Shown piece after piece: positions 26,609 to 33,982 of a DNA stretch of 64,000 nt; the first letter of the stretch is position 1; the number at the start of each line of letters is the position of its first letter. Source of the DNA: Quadrisphaera sp. INWT6. Lineage in GTDB: Bacteria > Actinomycetota > Actinomycetes > Actinomycetales > Quadrisphaeraceae. The stretch is from positions 744,001 to 808,000 of the forward strand of contig NZ_VUOH01000002.1 of NCBI RefSeq assembly GCF_015390235.1, given 5' to 3'. The notes beneath the pieces were generated by a model that saw nothing but the letters and a program-made list of their open reading frames with translations, searched no databases and was not told the origin of the DNA. The position numbers and the translations under genes are program-made.

Positions 26609-26648
26609 GAGCCCACTCTGCAGGGAGCAGGCGCTCGAGAGTGGGCTC
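26609..26648. terminator. Second hairpin between the convergent genes
   Basis: GAGCCCACTCT (26609-26619) pairs with AGAGTGGGCTC (26638-26648) around an 18-base loop. It stands ten bases beyond the stop of the minus-strand gene at 26658, so it is a likely terminator for that operon. Confidence 0.6.
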
Positions 26649-26657
26649 GAGGAGGGG

Positions 26658-26807
26658 TCAGGCGCGCGGGTCGGTGGGGTCCGAGGGCTCGGCGCGGAGC
26701 ACGTCGGCGATCTCGTCCTCGGGGCGGGGCGGCACCGTCTCGTCGTCCTCCAGGACCTGCAGCTCGGGCTCGGGGCTGCCGGGCAGGTCGTCGTGCGGCG
26801 CGCTCAC
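26658..26807 (-). CDS. Small acidic protein, 49 residues
   Basis: A short frame starting GTG-AGC and reading SAPHDDLPGSPEPELQ, later LEDDETVPPRPEDEIADV and ending DPTDPRA. It is strongly acidic and Pro-rich, probably disordered. Its GTG overlaps the stop of the 93-residue gene upstream (GTGA), and that gene overlaps the amidotransferase gene, so the three form one coupled unit. The family is not recognised. Codon use (third-position G/C) is like that of its neighbours, supporting translation. Confidence 0.55.
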   Translation of the reverse strand: MSAPHDDLPGSPEPELQVLEDDETVPPRPEDEIADVLRAEPSDPTDPRA

Positions 26808-27085
26808 CGGGAGCCGCCCGGGGTGTCGTAGGAGGAGTGGGGGCGGGCGCCGGGGTTCTCCGGGCCCGTGTCGCCGGGGACGGCCTGCGCGGCGTCGTCC
26901 TCGCTGATGGTGACGCCCGCCAGCGGGTCGCCCGCGGCGGTGCCGTCGGCGTCGCCCTCGCCGCGCTGGTCCATGACCGGCGGCGGGACGGAGGCGCCGG
27001 TGGCCCGGGCGGTGCCGTTGCTGCGGTCGGCGATGGCCGACTGCGTCTCCGGGTTGTCCGCCGGGGCGATCTCGTTCTCGCTCAT
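26804..27085 (-). CDS. Small acidic protein, 93 residues
   Basis: Starts MSENEIAPADNPETQSAIAD and continues with Gly/Ala/Asp-rich segments (GEGDADGTAAGDPLAG, ISEDDAAQAVPGDTG). No membrane span or catalytic motif; it is probably largely disordered. The ATG overlaps the stop of the glutamine amidotransferase gene by four bases, and the stop overlaps the next small gene. Function unknown; the position suggests a partner or accessory of the amidotransferase-like enzyme. Confidence 0.65.
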   Translation of the reverse strand: MSENEIAPADNPETQSAIADRSNGTARATGASVPPPVMDQRGEGDADGTAAGDPLAGVTISEDDAAQAVPGDTGPENPGARPHSSYDTPGGSR

Positions 27086-27987
27086 GTCCTGACCATGGCG
27101 CGATCGGCCCGGTCGTGCGACTCGTGGCGCTCCTGGCCGGGCGGGGTCGCGGGGAGCGGCGCGGACCGCGGCGCGGGGGCCGCGGCCCCGGCCGTGACGG
27201 GCACGACGCGCTCGGCGAGCGTGCGCAGGTCGACGGCGACGACGGTGCCCGGCGCGAGGGGCTCCCACCCGTCGGTGCGCAGCCCCGAGGAGGAGAACAC
27301 GACGGTGCCGTCGGGCGAGCGCCGCCGCCACAGCTGGTAGTAGCCCGTGCGGTGGCCGGTGGGCAGCTCGTGCTCGGCCAGGCCGCTGGCGTCGAAGTCC
27401 TCGTGCGGCACGCGGGCCCCGGCGCTGGCCTGGACGACCACCAGCTCGCGGGGGGTCAGCAGCACGGCGTTGAGGCTCGAGCTCGGGAACAGGGGCGCCA
27501 GCTGCGCCACCACGGAGGCGGCTCCGGCGGCGAGGTCGCCCAGCTGGACCGCGCGGTGGCGCACCAGCGCGGCGTAGCGCTCGCTGTCGGTGCTGCCGCG
27601 CAGGCGGTGCCGCGCCGCGTCGGGGAGCAGTCCCTCCAGCAGCGCGACGGGCTTGACGGCGCCGTTGTGCGCGAAGGCCGTCCCCGCGTCGAGGAAGGGG
27701 TGGGTGTTCTCGGGGGCCACCGGCATGCCGGAGCTGGCCAGGCGCAGGTGCACCAGGCCCGCGCGCGCGGGGGTCGCGGTGGTCAGCGCCGCCAGCGCCG
27801 GGTCCTCGTAGCCGCTGCGGGGACTGCGCTGGGTGCGGACCGGCGCGCCGCCCCCGGTGGTCCAGGCGGCGCCCCACCCGTCGTCGTGCAGCCGCGCCAT
27901 GGCGCAGAAGGTGGCCATCTGGACCGCGCCGACGGCGTCGGCCAGGGAGCGCGCGTCCGGAGCGGCGAACCCGAGGAGCCTGCACAT
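27082..27987 (-). CDS. Class II glutamine amidotransferase, EgtC/YafJ-like
   Basis: A 301-residue Ntn-hydrolase of the GATase II type. It begins MCRLLGFAAPD, placing the catalytic Cys at position 2, followed by ARLHDDGWGAAW, LVHLRLASSGMPVAPENTHPF (the Arg/Asn-His contacts) and AFAHNGAVKPV. EgtC removes glutamate from a gamma-glutamyl intermediate in ergothioneine synthesis, but no egtA, B, D or E gene is in view, so the stand-alone YafJ-type role is equally possible. It heads a coupled operon with two small acidic proteins. TACCGT lies seven bases before the ATG, indicating a leaderless mRNA. Confidence 0.8.
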   Translation of the reverse strand: MCRLLGFAAPDARSLADAVGAVQMATFCAMARLHDDGWGAAWTTGGGAPVRTQRSPRSGYEDPALAALTTATPARAGLVHLRLASSGMPVAPENTHPFLDAGTAFAHNGAVKPVALLEGLLPDAARHRLRGSTDSERYAALVRHRAVQLGDLAAGAASVVAQLAPLFPSSSLNAVLLTPRELVVVQASAGARVPHEDFDASGLAEHELPTGHRTGYYQLWRRRSPDGTVVFSSSGLRTDGWEPLAPGTVVAVDLRTLAERVVPVTAGAAAPAPRSAPLPATPPGQERHESHDRADRAMVRT

Positions 27988-28074
27988 CCCGACCACGGTA
28001 GGCAGTACCACGACCGTTCCGGGTGCGACACGGCGGACCACCGATGAGTCCGGTCCCCCCGCGCCGTCCTCCCC

Positions 28075-28548
28075 GTGACGGACCCGGCTCACGGGCCGCT
28101 CGACCAGCAGACCCCGGAGGACCTCGTGGCCCACACCCTGAACCCGTACCTGAACTTCCGCGGCACGGCCCGCGAGGCCATGGAGTTCTACGCCTCCACC
28201 TTCGGCGGGGAGCTGGTGCTGACCACCTTCGAGCAGGGCGGCATGCCGATCGAGGGCGAGGAGGCCGGCTGGGTGATGCACGGCCAGCTGACCCTGCCGA
28301 ACGGCATGGTGCTCATGGGCTCGGACACCCCCACCTCGATGCCGTTCGACGAGGTCAAGGGCTTCGCGGTGGCGCTCACCGGCGACGACGGGGAGCTGCT
28401 GCTGGGCTGGTACCGGGCGCTGGCCGCCACCGGCCACGAGGACGTGCCGCTCGCCGAGGCGCCGTGGGGTGACTGGTTCGGCCAGTGCAAGGACCGCTGG
28501 GGCACCCCGTGGATGGTCAACGCCGCCCCCTCCGCACCCACCCCCTGA
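28075..28548 (+). CDS. VOC family (PhnB-like) protein
   Basis: A 157-residue glyoxalase/dioxygenase-fold protein of the PhnB-like type. It contains LNPYLNFRGTAREAMEFYASTF, GELVLTTFEQ and a C-terminal WGDWFGQCKDRWGTPWMVN, the standard ending of this group. The true chemistry of PhnB-like proteins is unknown. The N-terminal 20 residues before TLNPYLNF are an extension, so a start slightly downstream cannot be excluded. It is divergent from the amidotransferase operon and convergent with the GH13 gene; a long hairpin lies between. Confidence 0.8.
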   Translation: MTDPAHGPLDQQTPEDLVAHTLNPYLNFRGTAREAMEFYASTFGGELVLTTFEQGGMPIEGEEAGWVMHGQLTLPNGMVLMGSDTPTSMPFDEVKGFAVALTGDDGELLLGWYRALAATGHEDVPLAEAPWGDWFGQCKDRWGTPWMVNAAPSAPTP

Positions 28549-28549
28549 C

Positions 28550-28608
28550 CGTGATCATGGACTTCCGGAACAGTGCCTGGAGCACTGTTCCACAAGTCCA
28601 CGATCACG
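28550..28608. repeat. 59-bp hairpin between convergent genes
   Basis: Two 27-base arms (28550-28576 and 28582-28608) pair at 24 positions around the loop CTGGA. It starts right after the VOC gene stop, with the GH13 stop 25 bases beyond. It can terminate both genes. The length, the loop flanked by GCACTGTTCC, and the GATCATG near the outer end suggest a dispersed palindromic element rather than a simple terminator. Confidence 0.75.
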
Positions 28609-28632
28609 CCGGGGTCGGGGTCGGGGGCGGGG

Positions 28633-30381
28633 TCAGCGGCGCAGCCAGACCGCCGTGTCGGTGGGCAGCAGCCGGTCGCCGTCGCCGTCGTCCAGGGGGC
28701 CGCTGGCCAGCAGCACCTCGGCACCGGCGGGCAGCGCCACCGGCTGCGTGGAGAGGTTGACCCAGCAGGCGAAGCCCGGCTCGCGGGTGAGCGCGAGCAC
28801 GCCGTCGCCGCCGTCCACCCACTCCATCGCGCCGTCGCCCAGGGCCTCCAGCGAGCGGCGCAGCGACAGCGCCGAGCGGTAGAGCTCGAGCGTCGAGGTC
28901 GGGTCGCCGTCCTGGTCGGCCACGGTCAGGCCCGCGAAGGACGCCGGCTGCGGCAGCCACGGCTGCCCCGTCGGCGCCGCGCCGTCGGGGCGCTCGCTGA
29001 AGCCGAAGGGCGCCTCGGCGCCCGACCAGGGCAGCGGCACGCGGCAGCCGTCGCGGCCCCGGCGCTGGCCGCCGGACTGGAACCACACCGGGTCCTGCAG
29101 GGACTCCTCGGGCAGGTCCTCCACCTCGGGCAGGCCGAGCTCGGCGCCCTGGTAGACGTACGCGCCACCGGGCAGCGCCAGCATGAGCAGCGCCGCGGCG
29201 CGGGCGCGACGGAGGCCCACCTCGAGGTCGGCGGGACGGCCGGTGAAGTCCTCCTCGCCGCCCAGCTGCGGACGGTCCTGCTCGCGGGCGTACCGGGAGA
29301 CCTCGCGGTAGACGTCGTGGTTGCTCAGCACCCAGGTGGGCGGGGCGCCGACGGCGCGGTGCGCGGCGAGCGTCCTGTCGATGACGTCGCGCAGCTCCGG
29401 CTCGCGCCACGCCGAGACGAGGAAGTCGAAGTTGAACGCCGTGTGCAGCTCGTCGGGGCGCAGGTACAGGCCCAGGCGCACCGGGTCGCCGGTCCACGCC
29501 TCGGCCACGAAGACCTTGGGGTCGTCGTAGGAGTCGGCGATGGCGCGCCAGCGGCGGTAGACCTCGTGGACGTCGTCGCGGTCGAGGAACGGGTGGTCAC
29601 CGGCACCGAAGGGGCGGTGGGGGTTCGCGATCTCGCCGGTGTCGGGCAGGTCGGCGTGCTTGGTGAGGCCGTGGGCCACGTCGATGCGGAACCCGTCGAC
29701 CCCGCGGTCGAACCAGAACCGCAGGACGTCGTCGTACTCCGCCCGGACGTCCTCGCTGGTCCAGTCGACGTCGGGCTGCTTGGTGTTGAACAGGTGCAGG
29801 TACCACTGGCCGGGCTGCCCGGCGGGGTGGGCGTCGTCACCGACGGCCTCGACCGCGCGCGTCCAGGCGGGGCCGCCGAAGTGGCTGGTCCAGTCGTTGG
29901 GGGGCAGCTCTCCGGCCTCGCCGCGGCCGTCGCGGAAGATGAAGCGGGCGCGCTCCGGGGAGCCCGGGGCGCTGGCGAGGGCCGCCTGGAACCACACGTG
30001 CTCGTCGGAGAGGTGGTTCGGGACGACGTCGAGGATGACGCGCATCCCGAGGCCGTGCGCCTCGGCGATCATCGCCGTGGCCTGCTCGAGGTCTCCGAAC
30101 AGCGGCTCGACGGCGCGGTAGTCGGCAACGTCGTAGCCGGAGTCGGCCAGGGGCGAGGGGTACCAGGGGTTGATCCAGATCGCGTCGACGCCGAGGGAGG
30201 CCAGGTGGGGCAGGCGCGCGCGCAGGCCGGTGACGTCGCCGGTGCCGTCACCGTCGCCGTCGGCGAAGGAGCGGATGTAGACCTGGTAGACGACGGCCTC
30301 GCGCCACCAGGGCGTGGCGAGGCGGGACGCGGCGCGCTGCGCGCCGGTGGTCGCGGTCGGGGTGGTGGCCGTGAGGGTCAC
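28633..30381 (-). CDS. GH13 alpha-glucosidase / oligo-1,6-glucosidase
   Basis: A 582-residue cytoplasmic alpha-glucosidase. The four conserved regions are present: VILDVVPNHLSDEH (I), GFRIDVAHGL with the nucleophile Asp (II), FVAEAW with the acid/base Glu (III) and WVLSNHDVYRE (IV). The N-terminus VVYQVYIRSFADGDGDGTGD matches oligo-1,6-glucosidases. It probably hydrolyses maltose, isomaltose or related oligosaccharides to glucose. It lies downstream of a LacI-type regulator on the same strand, with a promoter and operator in the 118-base gap. The GTG start at 30381 gives a 20-residue Thr/Ala-rich leader before the catalytic domain. Confidence 0.9.
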   Translation of the reverse strand: MTLTATTPTATTGAQRAASRLATPWWREAVVYQVYIRSFADGDGDGTGDVTGLRARLPHLASLGVDAIWINPWYPSPLADSGYDVADYRAVEPLFGDLEQATAMIAEAHGLGMRVILDVVPNHLSDEHVWFQAALASAPGSPERARFIFRDGRGEAGELPPNDWTSHFGGPAWTRAVEAVGDDAHPAGQPGQWYLHLFNTKQPDVDWTSEDVRAEYDDVLRFWFDRGVDGFRIDVAHGLTKHADLPDTGEIANPHRPFGAGDHPFLDRDDVHEVYRRWRAIADSYDDPKVFVAEAWTGDPVRLGLYLRPDELHTAFNFDFLVSAWREPELRDVIDRTLAAHRAVGAPPTWVLSNHDVYREVSRYAREQDRPQLGGEEDFTGRPADLEVGLRRARAAALLMLALPGGAYVYQGAELGLPEVEDLPEESLQDPVWFQSGGQRRGRDGCRVPLPWSGAEAPFGFSERPDGAAPTGQPWLPQPASFAGLTVADQDGDPTSTLELYRSALSLRRSLEALGDGAMEWVDGGDGVLALTREPGFACWVNLSTQPVALPAGAEVLLASGPLDDGDGDRLLPTDTAVWLRR

Positions 30382-30474
30382 GGGGTGCTCCGGGAGTGAC
30401 GTGGGTGTGCGGGGCCGGGGTCTGGCGGGGTCTGGCGGGTGCCGGTGAGCGGGTCGCCGGGTGCTGCGCCGCCG

Positions 30475-30503
30475 ATGCTAGATCGATCCACCACGCGTGT
30501 CAC
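30475..30503 (-). promoter_or_regulatory. Promoter of the GH13 gene with LacI-type operator
   Basis: On the minus strand GTGACA (30498-30503), a 17-base spacer and TAGCAT (30475-30480) form a good promoter. The -35 overlaps the stop codon of the lacI-type gene. The spacer holds TGGATCGATCTA, a near-palindrome with the central CG typical of LacI-family operators, placed where a repressor would block RNA polymerase. The leader to the GTG is about 87 bases. Confidence 0.55.
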
Positions 30504-31534
30504 GCGCATCCGCACGACTGCCGCACCACGAGCCGCGGCGGCACCGCCAGCTCCAGCGCTGCTTCGCCCCCGGACGGCTCCCGCAGCCGGTGGACCAGCC
30601 CCTCCGCGGCGGTGCGGCCCAGCTGCTCGCCGTGGGTGGAGACCGTCGTCAGCGGCGGCTCGTAGAGGGCGGCGGCGGGGATGTCGTCGTACCCGGTCAC
30701 CGGCAGCGCGCCAGGCCGGCCCGCCTCGCGCAGCGCCCTCAGCAGGCCCGTCGCGTGGACGTCGCTGAAGCAGACGGCGCCGTCGGGGGCGCGGCCCCCG
30801 TCGTCGTCCTGGGACAGCGGGCCGGCCAGCGCCTCCCGGCCGAGGCGCAGGCCCGTCGGGTCGTCATGGAGCCACCCCAGCGCCGCGACGACCTGCGCCC
30901 CCTGCACACCCGCGACGGCGTCGTGGACGCCGGCCTCGCGCAGCCGGGCGCTGGCGACGTCGTGCGACGCCCCGACCAGCACCAGCCGCCGGCACCCGTG
31001 GACCTCCAGCAGGTGCTCGGCGGCCAGCCGGCCCCCGAGCCGGTCGTCGGGGGCGACGGTCCACGTGCGGGCCCCGTCGACGGGCTGGGTGAGCAGCACG
31101 TGCTCGAGGCCCCAGGCCCGCAGCTCGTCGACCAGCGAGGCCGGTGTGCCCGCGACCGGCGCGAGCACGAGGCCGGCCACGCGGTGCTCGCGCAGCAGCC
31201 CGAGCAGCTCGGCCTGCTGGGCCAGGTCGTGCGCGGCGTTCGCGAGCAGCGGCAGGTACCCCTCCTCGCGCAGCGCCGCCTGCACACCGACGAGGGCCTG
31301 CGCGAAGAAGGGGTTGGTGATGTCGCTGACCACCACGCCCACCACCGGCGCGTGCTGGGAGCGCATGGCGGCGGCCACGCGGTCGTAGACGTAGCCCAGC
31401 TCGGCCATGGCGGCGTGCACGCGCTCGCGCGTGGCGTCCGCGATCCGCCCCTCGCCGCGCAGCACGAGGGACGCGGTGGCCCGCGAGACGCCGGCGCGCG
31501 CGGCGACGTCGGACAGGGTCACCCGAGCGCTCAC
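30500..31534 (-). CDS. LacI family transcriptional regulator
   Basis: A 344-residue repressor. The N-terminal helix-turn-helix is VTLSDVAARAGVSRATASLV with the hinge AMAELGYVYDRVAAAMRSQ, followed by a periplasmic-binding-type sensor domain (VVGVVVSDITNPFFAQALVG, then VTGYDDIPAAALYEPPLTTV). The short distance to the GH13 gene and the operator-like site in between indicate that it controls that gene in response to an alpha-glucoside. The GTG at 31534 is preceded by CATCAT at seven bases. The C-terminus ends VRQSCGCA. Confidence 0.9.
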   Translation of the reverse strand: MSARVTLSDVAARAGVSRATASLVLRGEGRIADATRERVHAAMAELGYVYDRVAAAMRSQHAPVVGVVVSDITNPFFAQALVGVQAALREEGYLPLLANAAHDLAQQAELLGLLREHRVAGLVLAPVAGTPASLVDELRAWGLEHVLLTQPVDGARTWTVAPDDRLGGRLAAEHLLEVHGCRRLVLVGASHDVASARLREAGVHDAVAGVQGAQVVAALGWLHDDPTGLRLGREALAGPLSQDDDGGRAPDGAVCFSDVHATGLLRALREAGRPGALPVTGYDDIPAAALYEPPLTTVSTHGEQLGRTAAEGLVHRLREPSGGEAALELAVPPRLVVRQSCGCA

Positions 31535-31594
31535 GCGCTCGATGATGCCCTGGGCCGCGCCCGCGGGCCGCCGGCGGAGCACGGCCGGCAGGGG

Positions 31595-32119
31595 TCAGAC
31601 GGACCGTCGACGGGAACGGGCCCGGGCCCACCACGGGCGCTGCGCTGCGGCCGCCTGCGGCGGCGCCTCGGGCGCGACGGGCTCCCGGGGGTGCACCTCG
31701 CGCCACCGCGCGAGCTGCCGCTCGACGTCCACGAAGGCCAGCGCCACCGGCGGCACCTCCTGCGGGCGGCGGTAGGCCGCGTCGAGGCGCTCGTTGAAGT
31801 GCTCGACCGCCGCGCGCACGGCCTCCTCGGTGGGCTTGCCGGGCACGGCGTCGACCAGCTCCTGGCGCTCGCGCCGCAGGGCCAGCGCCGGGGGGAGGGC
31901 CGCCGTCATGTCGGCGCCCTCGCGGCGCGCCCACTCCACGGCCCACTCCCCCGCGGTCTGGGTGAGCAGGGCCGGGTCGAGGGGCTTGCCGGCGGCGCTC
32001 AGCCCCTCGAAGGCGCCGCGCTCGGCGGCCTCGCGCACCTGGCGGTCGACCCACGACTCGTAGCTGACGCCCGGCGGCTTGCGAGGACCCACCCGTCCAT
32101 GGTCGCCCGGGGAGCTCAC
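31595..32119 (-). CDS. DUF1992 (DnaJ C28-like) protein
   Basis: A 174-residue protein with the DUF1992 domain: YESWVDRQVREAAERGAFEGL, GKPLDPALL and LRRERQELVDAVPGKPTEEA, also found in the DnaJ homologue C28 of eukaryotes. The bacterial function is unknown. The C-terminal part is Arg- and Trp-containing (RPWWARARSRRRSV). The GTG at 32119 overlaps the upstream stop (GTGA) and is preferred over a GTG at 32092. It forms a coupled pair with the small membrane protein gene. Confidence 0.8.
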   Translation of the reverse strand: MSSPGDHGRVGPRKPPGVSYESWVDRQVREAAERGAFEGLSAAGKPLDPALLTQTAGEWAVEWARREGADMTAALPPALALRRERQELVDAVPGKPTEEAVRAAVEHFNERLDAAYRRPQEVPPVALAFVDVERQLARWREVHPREPVAPEAPPQAAAAQRPWWARARSRRRSV

Positions 32120-32397
32120 CCCGGCTCGCCGCGGCGCTTGCGCCGCGCGACCACCACCAGGTCGACGGCGAACCCGACCGCCGCGAACGCCGTGAGGAGG
32201 AGCAGCCAGGTGGGTCCGCCGGCCGCAGCGACCCACAGGGACGCCCCGCCCCACAGCAGCAGCCCGAAGGCCGCCAGCACCAGCCGCAGGGTCAGGGCGC
32301 TGCGCACCGGGGGTCCGCCGTGCTGCTCGCTCCACGAGGGGCCGCCCCGGCCCCACCACCCGGGACCCTGCCCGGCGCTGCCTCGTCGTCGTTCCAC
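32116..32397 (-). CDS. Small membrane protein, DUF6343-like
   Basis: A 93-residue protein with a 30-residue polar N-terminus rich in Gly, Arg and Trp, then two membrane spans (about 37-58 and 62-82) and a basic tail VVARRKRRGEPG. The segment VRSALTLRLVLAAFGLLLWG resembles the actinobacterial DUF6343 family, a guess by look. No function known. GTG start; the stop overlaps the DUF1992 gene start. Confidence 0.55.
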   Translation of the reverse strand: MERRRGSAGQGPGWWGRGGPSWSEQHGGPPVRSALTLRLVLAAFGLLLWGGASLWVAAAGGPTWLLLLTAFAAVGFAVDLVVVARRKRRGEPG

Positions 32398-32429
32398 ACG
32401 CCTCCCCTACCCGGACGGCGGGGTCCTGC

Positions 32430-32485
32430 TCAGCCAGCGGCTCAGACGGCGGCTCAGACGGCGGCTCAGACGGCGGCTCAGACGG
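32430..32485. repeat. 12-bp tandem array carrying in-frame stop codons
   Basis: Four exact copies of CGGCTCAGACGG (32438-32485) plus one diverged copy upstream. Read on the minus strand each copy contains TGA, and the TGA triplets at 32478, 32466, 32454, 32442 and 32430 are all in the same frame; the first is the real stop of the gene ending at 32478. The repeat therefore duplicates the last codons and stop of that gene. Confidence 0.85.
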
Positions 32486-32897
32486 CGGCCAGCCGGCGGT
32501 GCCGGGAGACCTCGGCGAGGCGGGCGGCGACGCGGGCGGCCCTGCGCGCGGCCTCGACCCGGGCGGCGGCACCAGCGGACCGCTGGTGGTCGTCCAGGCC
32601 GCGCCGGACGGCCTCGCGCACGCGGGCGGCCTCCTCGTGGCGGCCCAGCGCGTCGAGGAGCGCGGCGGCGTCGGGCTCGGTGCCGGCGCGCGCCGCGCTG
32701 GTGGCGGCGACGTCGCACAGGTCGGCGAGCAGTCCGTCGGCGGTCGCGGCACCCAGCGCCCACACCCGCACGAGCAGGGCGCGGGCGGCGGCGGGGTCGG
32801 CCGCGGTCGCGACGAGCTGGTCGCAGGCGGCCTGCAGGTCGTGGACGCCGGAGCCGGGCGGGGTGGCTCGGACGCTCCTCGACAGCTCGCTGCTCAC
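32478..32897 (-). CDS. Hypothetical helical protein, 139 residues
   Basis: An Ala/Arg-rich protein, probably all alpha-helical, with SGVHDLQAACDQLVATAADP, ALGRHEEAARVREAVRRGL and a basic C-terminal half. There is no membrane span and no known motif. The GTG at 32897 is the most plausible start; a longer frame exists but its extra N-terminus reads through promoter-like sequence. It is followed by the tandem stop-codon array and divergent from the DHH phosphoesterase. Family not recognised. Confidence 0.5.
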   Translation of the reverse strand: MSSELSRSVRATPPGSGVHDLQAACDQLVATAADPAAARALLVRVWALGAATADGLLADLCDVAATSAARAGTEPDAAALLDALGRHEEAARVREAVRRGLDDHQRSAGAAARVEAARRAARVAARLAEVSRHRRLAAV

Positions 32898-32986
32898 GGG
32901 AGTGTCATCGGCAGGGGCTGTAGCCCACCCGGGTGGCCCGCTCCGCGGGCGCGCCGTCACCCGGGGGTGGGACGCCCCGAGGGGTC

Positions 32987-33005
32987 CAGGTGTCCAGGAC
33001 ACCTG
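32987..33005 (+). promoter_or_regulatory. Inverted repeat just upstream of the DHH gene
   Basis: CAGGTGTCC-A-GGACACCTG is a perfect nine-base inverted repeat ending 14 bases before the ATG at 33020. It could be an operator in the divergent gap or a leader hairpin. No regulator can be named. Confidence 0.45.
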
Positions 33006-33019
33006 CCGAGACCCAGGAC

Positions 33020-33982
33020 ATGCCGTCTGCCGCTCGCCACCGCCTCGTCACCCGCTCCGACTTCGACGGGCTCGTCTGCGCCGTGCTGCTGAAGCACCTC
33101 GACCTCATCGACGACATCACCTTCGTGCACCCGAAGGACGTGCAGGACGGCGCCGTGGAGATCACCGGCCGCGACCTGCTCACCAACCTGCCGTACGACC
33201 CGCGGGCGCACACGGTCTTCGACCACCACCACAGCGAGGCCCTGCGCAACGGGACGCCCGCGCCGGGCGCGGCCGCGCACGTCATCGTCGAGCACGCGCC
33301 GTCGGCGGCGCGCGTGGTCTACGACCACTTCGGCGGTGCCGCGGCCTTCCCGCAGGTGCCCGAGTCGCTGATGACGGCCGTCGACCAGGCCGACTCCGCG
33401 CAGTACTCGCTGGAGGAGGTGCTGCGCCCCACCGGCTGGGCGCTGCTCAACTTCCTCATGGACTCCCGCACCGGCCTGGGCCGCTTCCGGGAGTTCCGGA
33501 TCTCCAACTACGACCTGATGATGCAGATGATCGACCACTGCACCCAGCACGCCGACGCCGAGGAGATCCTCGCGCTGCCCGACGTCGCCGAGCGCGTGGC
33601 CCTCTACGAGGCGCAGGCCGAGCAGTTCGCCGCCCAGCTGCTGCGCGTGAGCACGCTCCACGACGACGTCGTGGTGGTCGACCTGCGCGACGAGGACGTC
33701 ATCCACGCGGGCAACCGGTTCCTGGTCTACGCGCTCTTCCCCGCCGCGCGCGTCTCCGTGCACGTCATCTGGGGCCGCGGCAGGCAGAACACCGTCCTGG
33801 CGATGGGCCGCTCCATCCTCGACAGGACCTCCACCGCCGACATCGGCGCCGTCGCCCTGCGGCACGGCGGAGGCGGCCACGAGGCGGCCGGCACCTGCCA
33901 GGTGCCCCACGAGGACTCCGAGCGCGTGCTCGCCGAGGTCATCACCTCGCTGTCGGGCTCACGCCACCCCGTCCCGGCCTGA
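33020..33982 (+). CDS. DHH family phosphoesterase
   Basis: A 320-residue DHH/DHHA1 protein. Motifs: TRSDFDGLVCAVLL (the DxD metal site), VFDHHHSEALRN (DHH), VDQADSAQYS (further Asp) and the C-terminal DHHA1 signature LRHGGGGHEAAGTCQV. The family includes exopolyphosphatases, oligoribonucleases (NrnA) and cyclic-dinucleotide phosphodiesterases; the sequence alone does not choose among them. A perfect inverted repeat sits just before the ATG. Its 3' end overlaps the convergent EamA transporter gene by 24 bases. Confidence 0.85.
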   Translation: MPSAARHRLVTRSDFDGLVCAVLLKHLDLIDDITFVHPKDVQDGAVEITGRDLLTNLPYDPRAHTVFDHHHSEALRNGTPAPGAAAHVIVEHAPSAARVVYDHFGGAAAFPQVPESLMTAVDQADSAQYSLEEVLRPTGWALLNFLMDSRTGLGRFREFRISNYDLMMQMIDHCTQHADAEEILALPDVAERVALYEAQAEQFAAQLLRVSTLHDDVVVVDLRDEDVIHAGNRFLVYALFPAARVSVHVIWGRGRQNTVLAMGRSILDRTSTADIGAVALRHGGGGHEAAGTCQVPHEDSERVLAEVITSLSGSRHPVPA

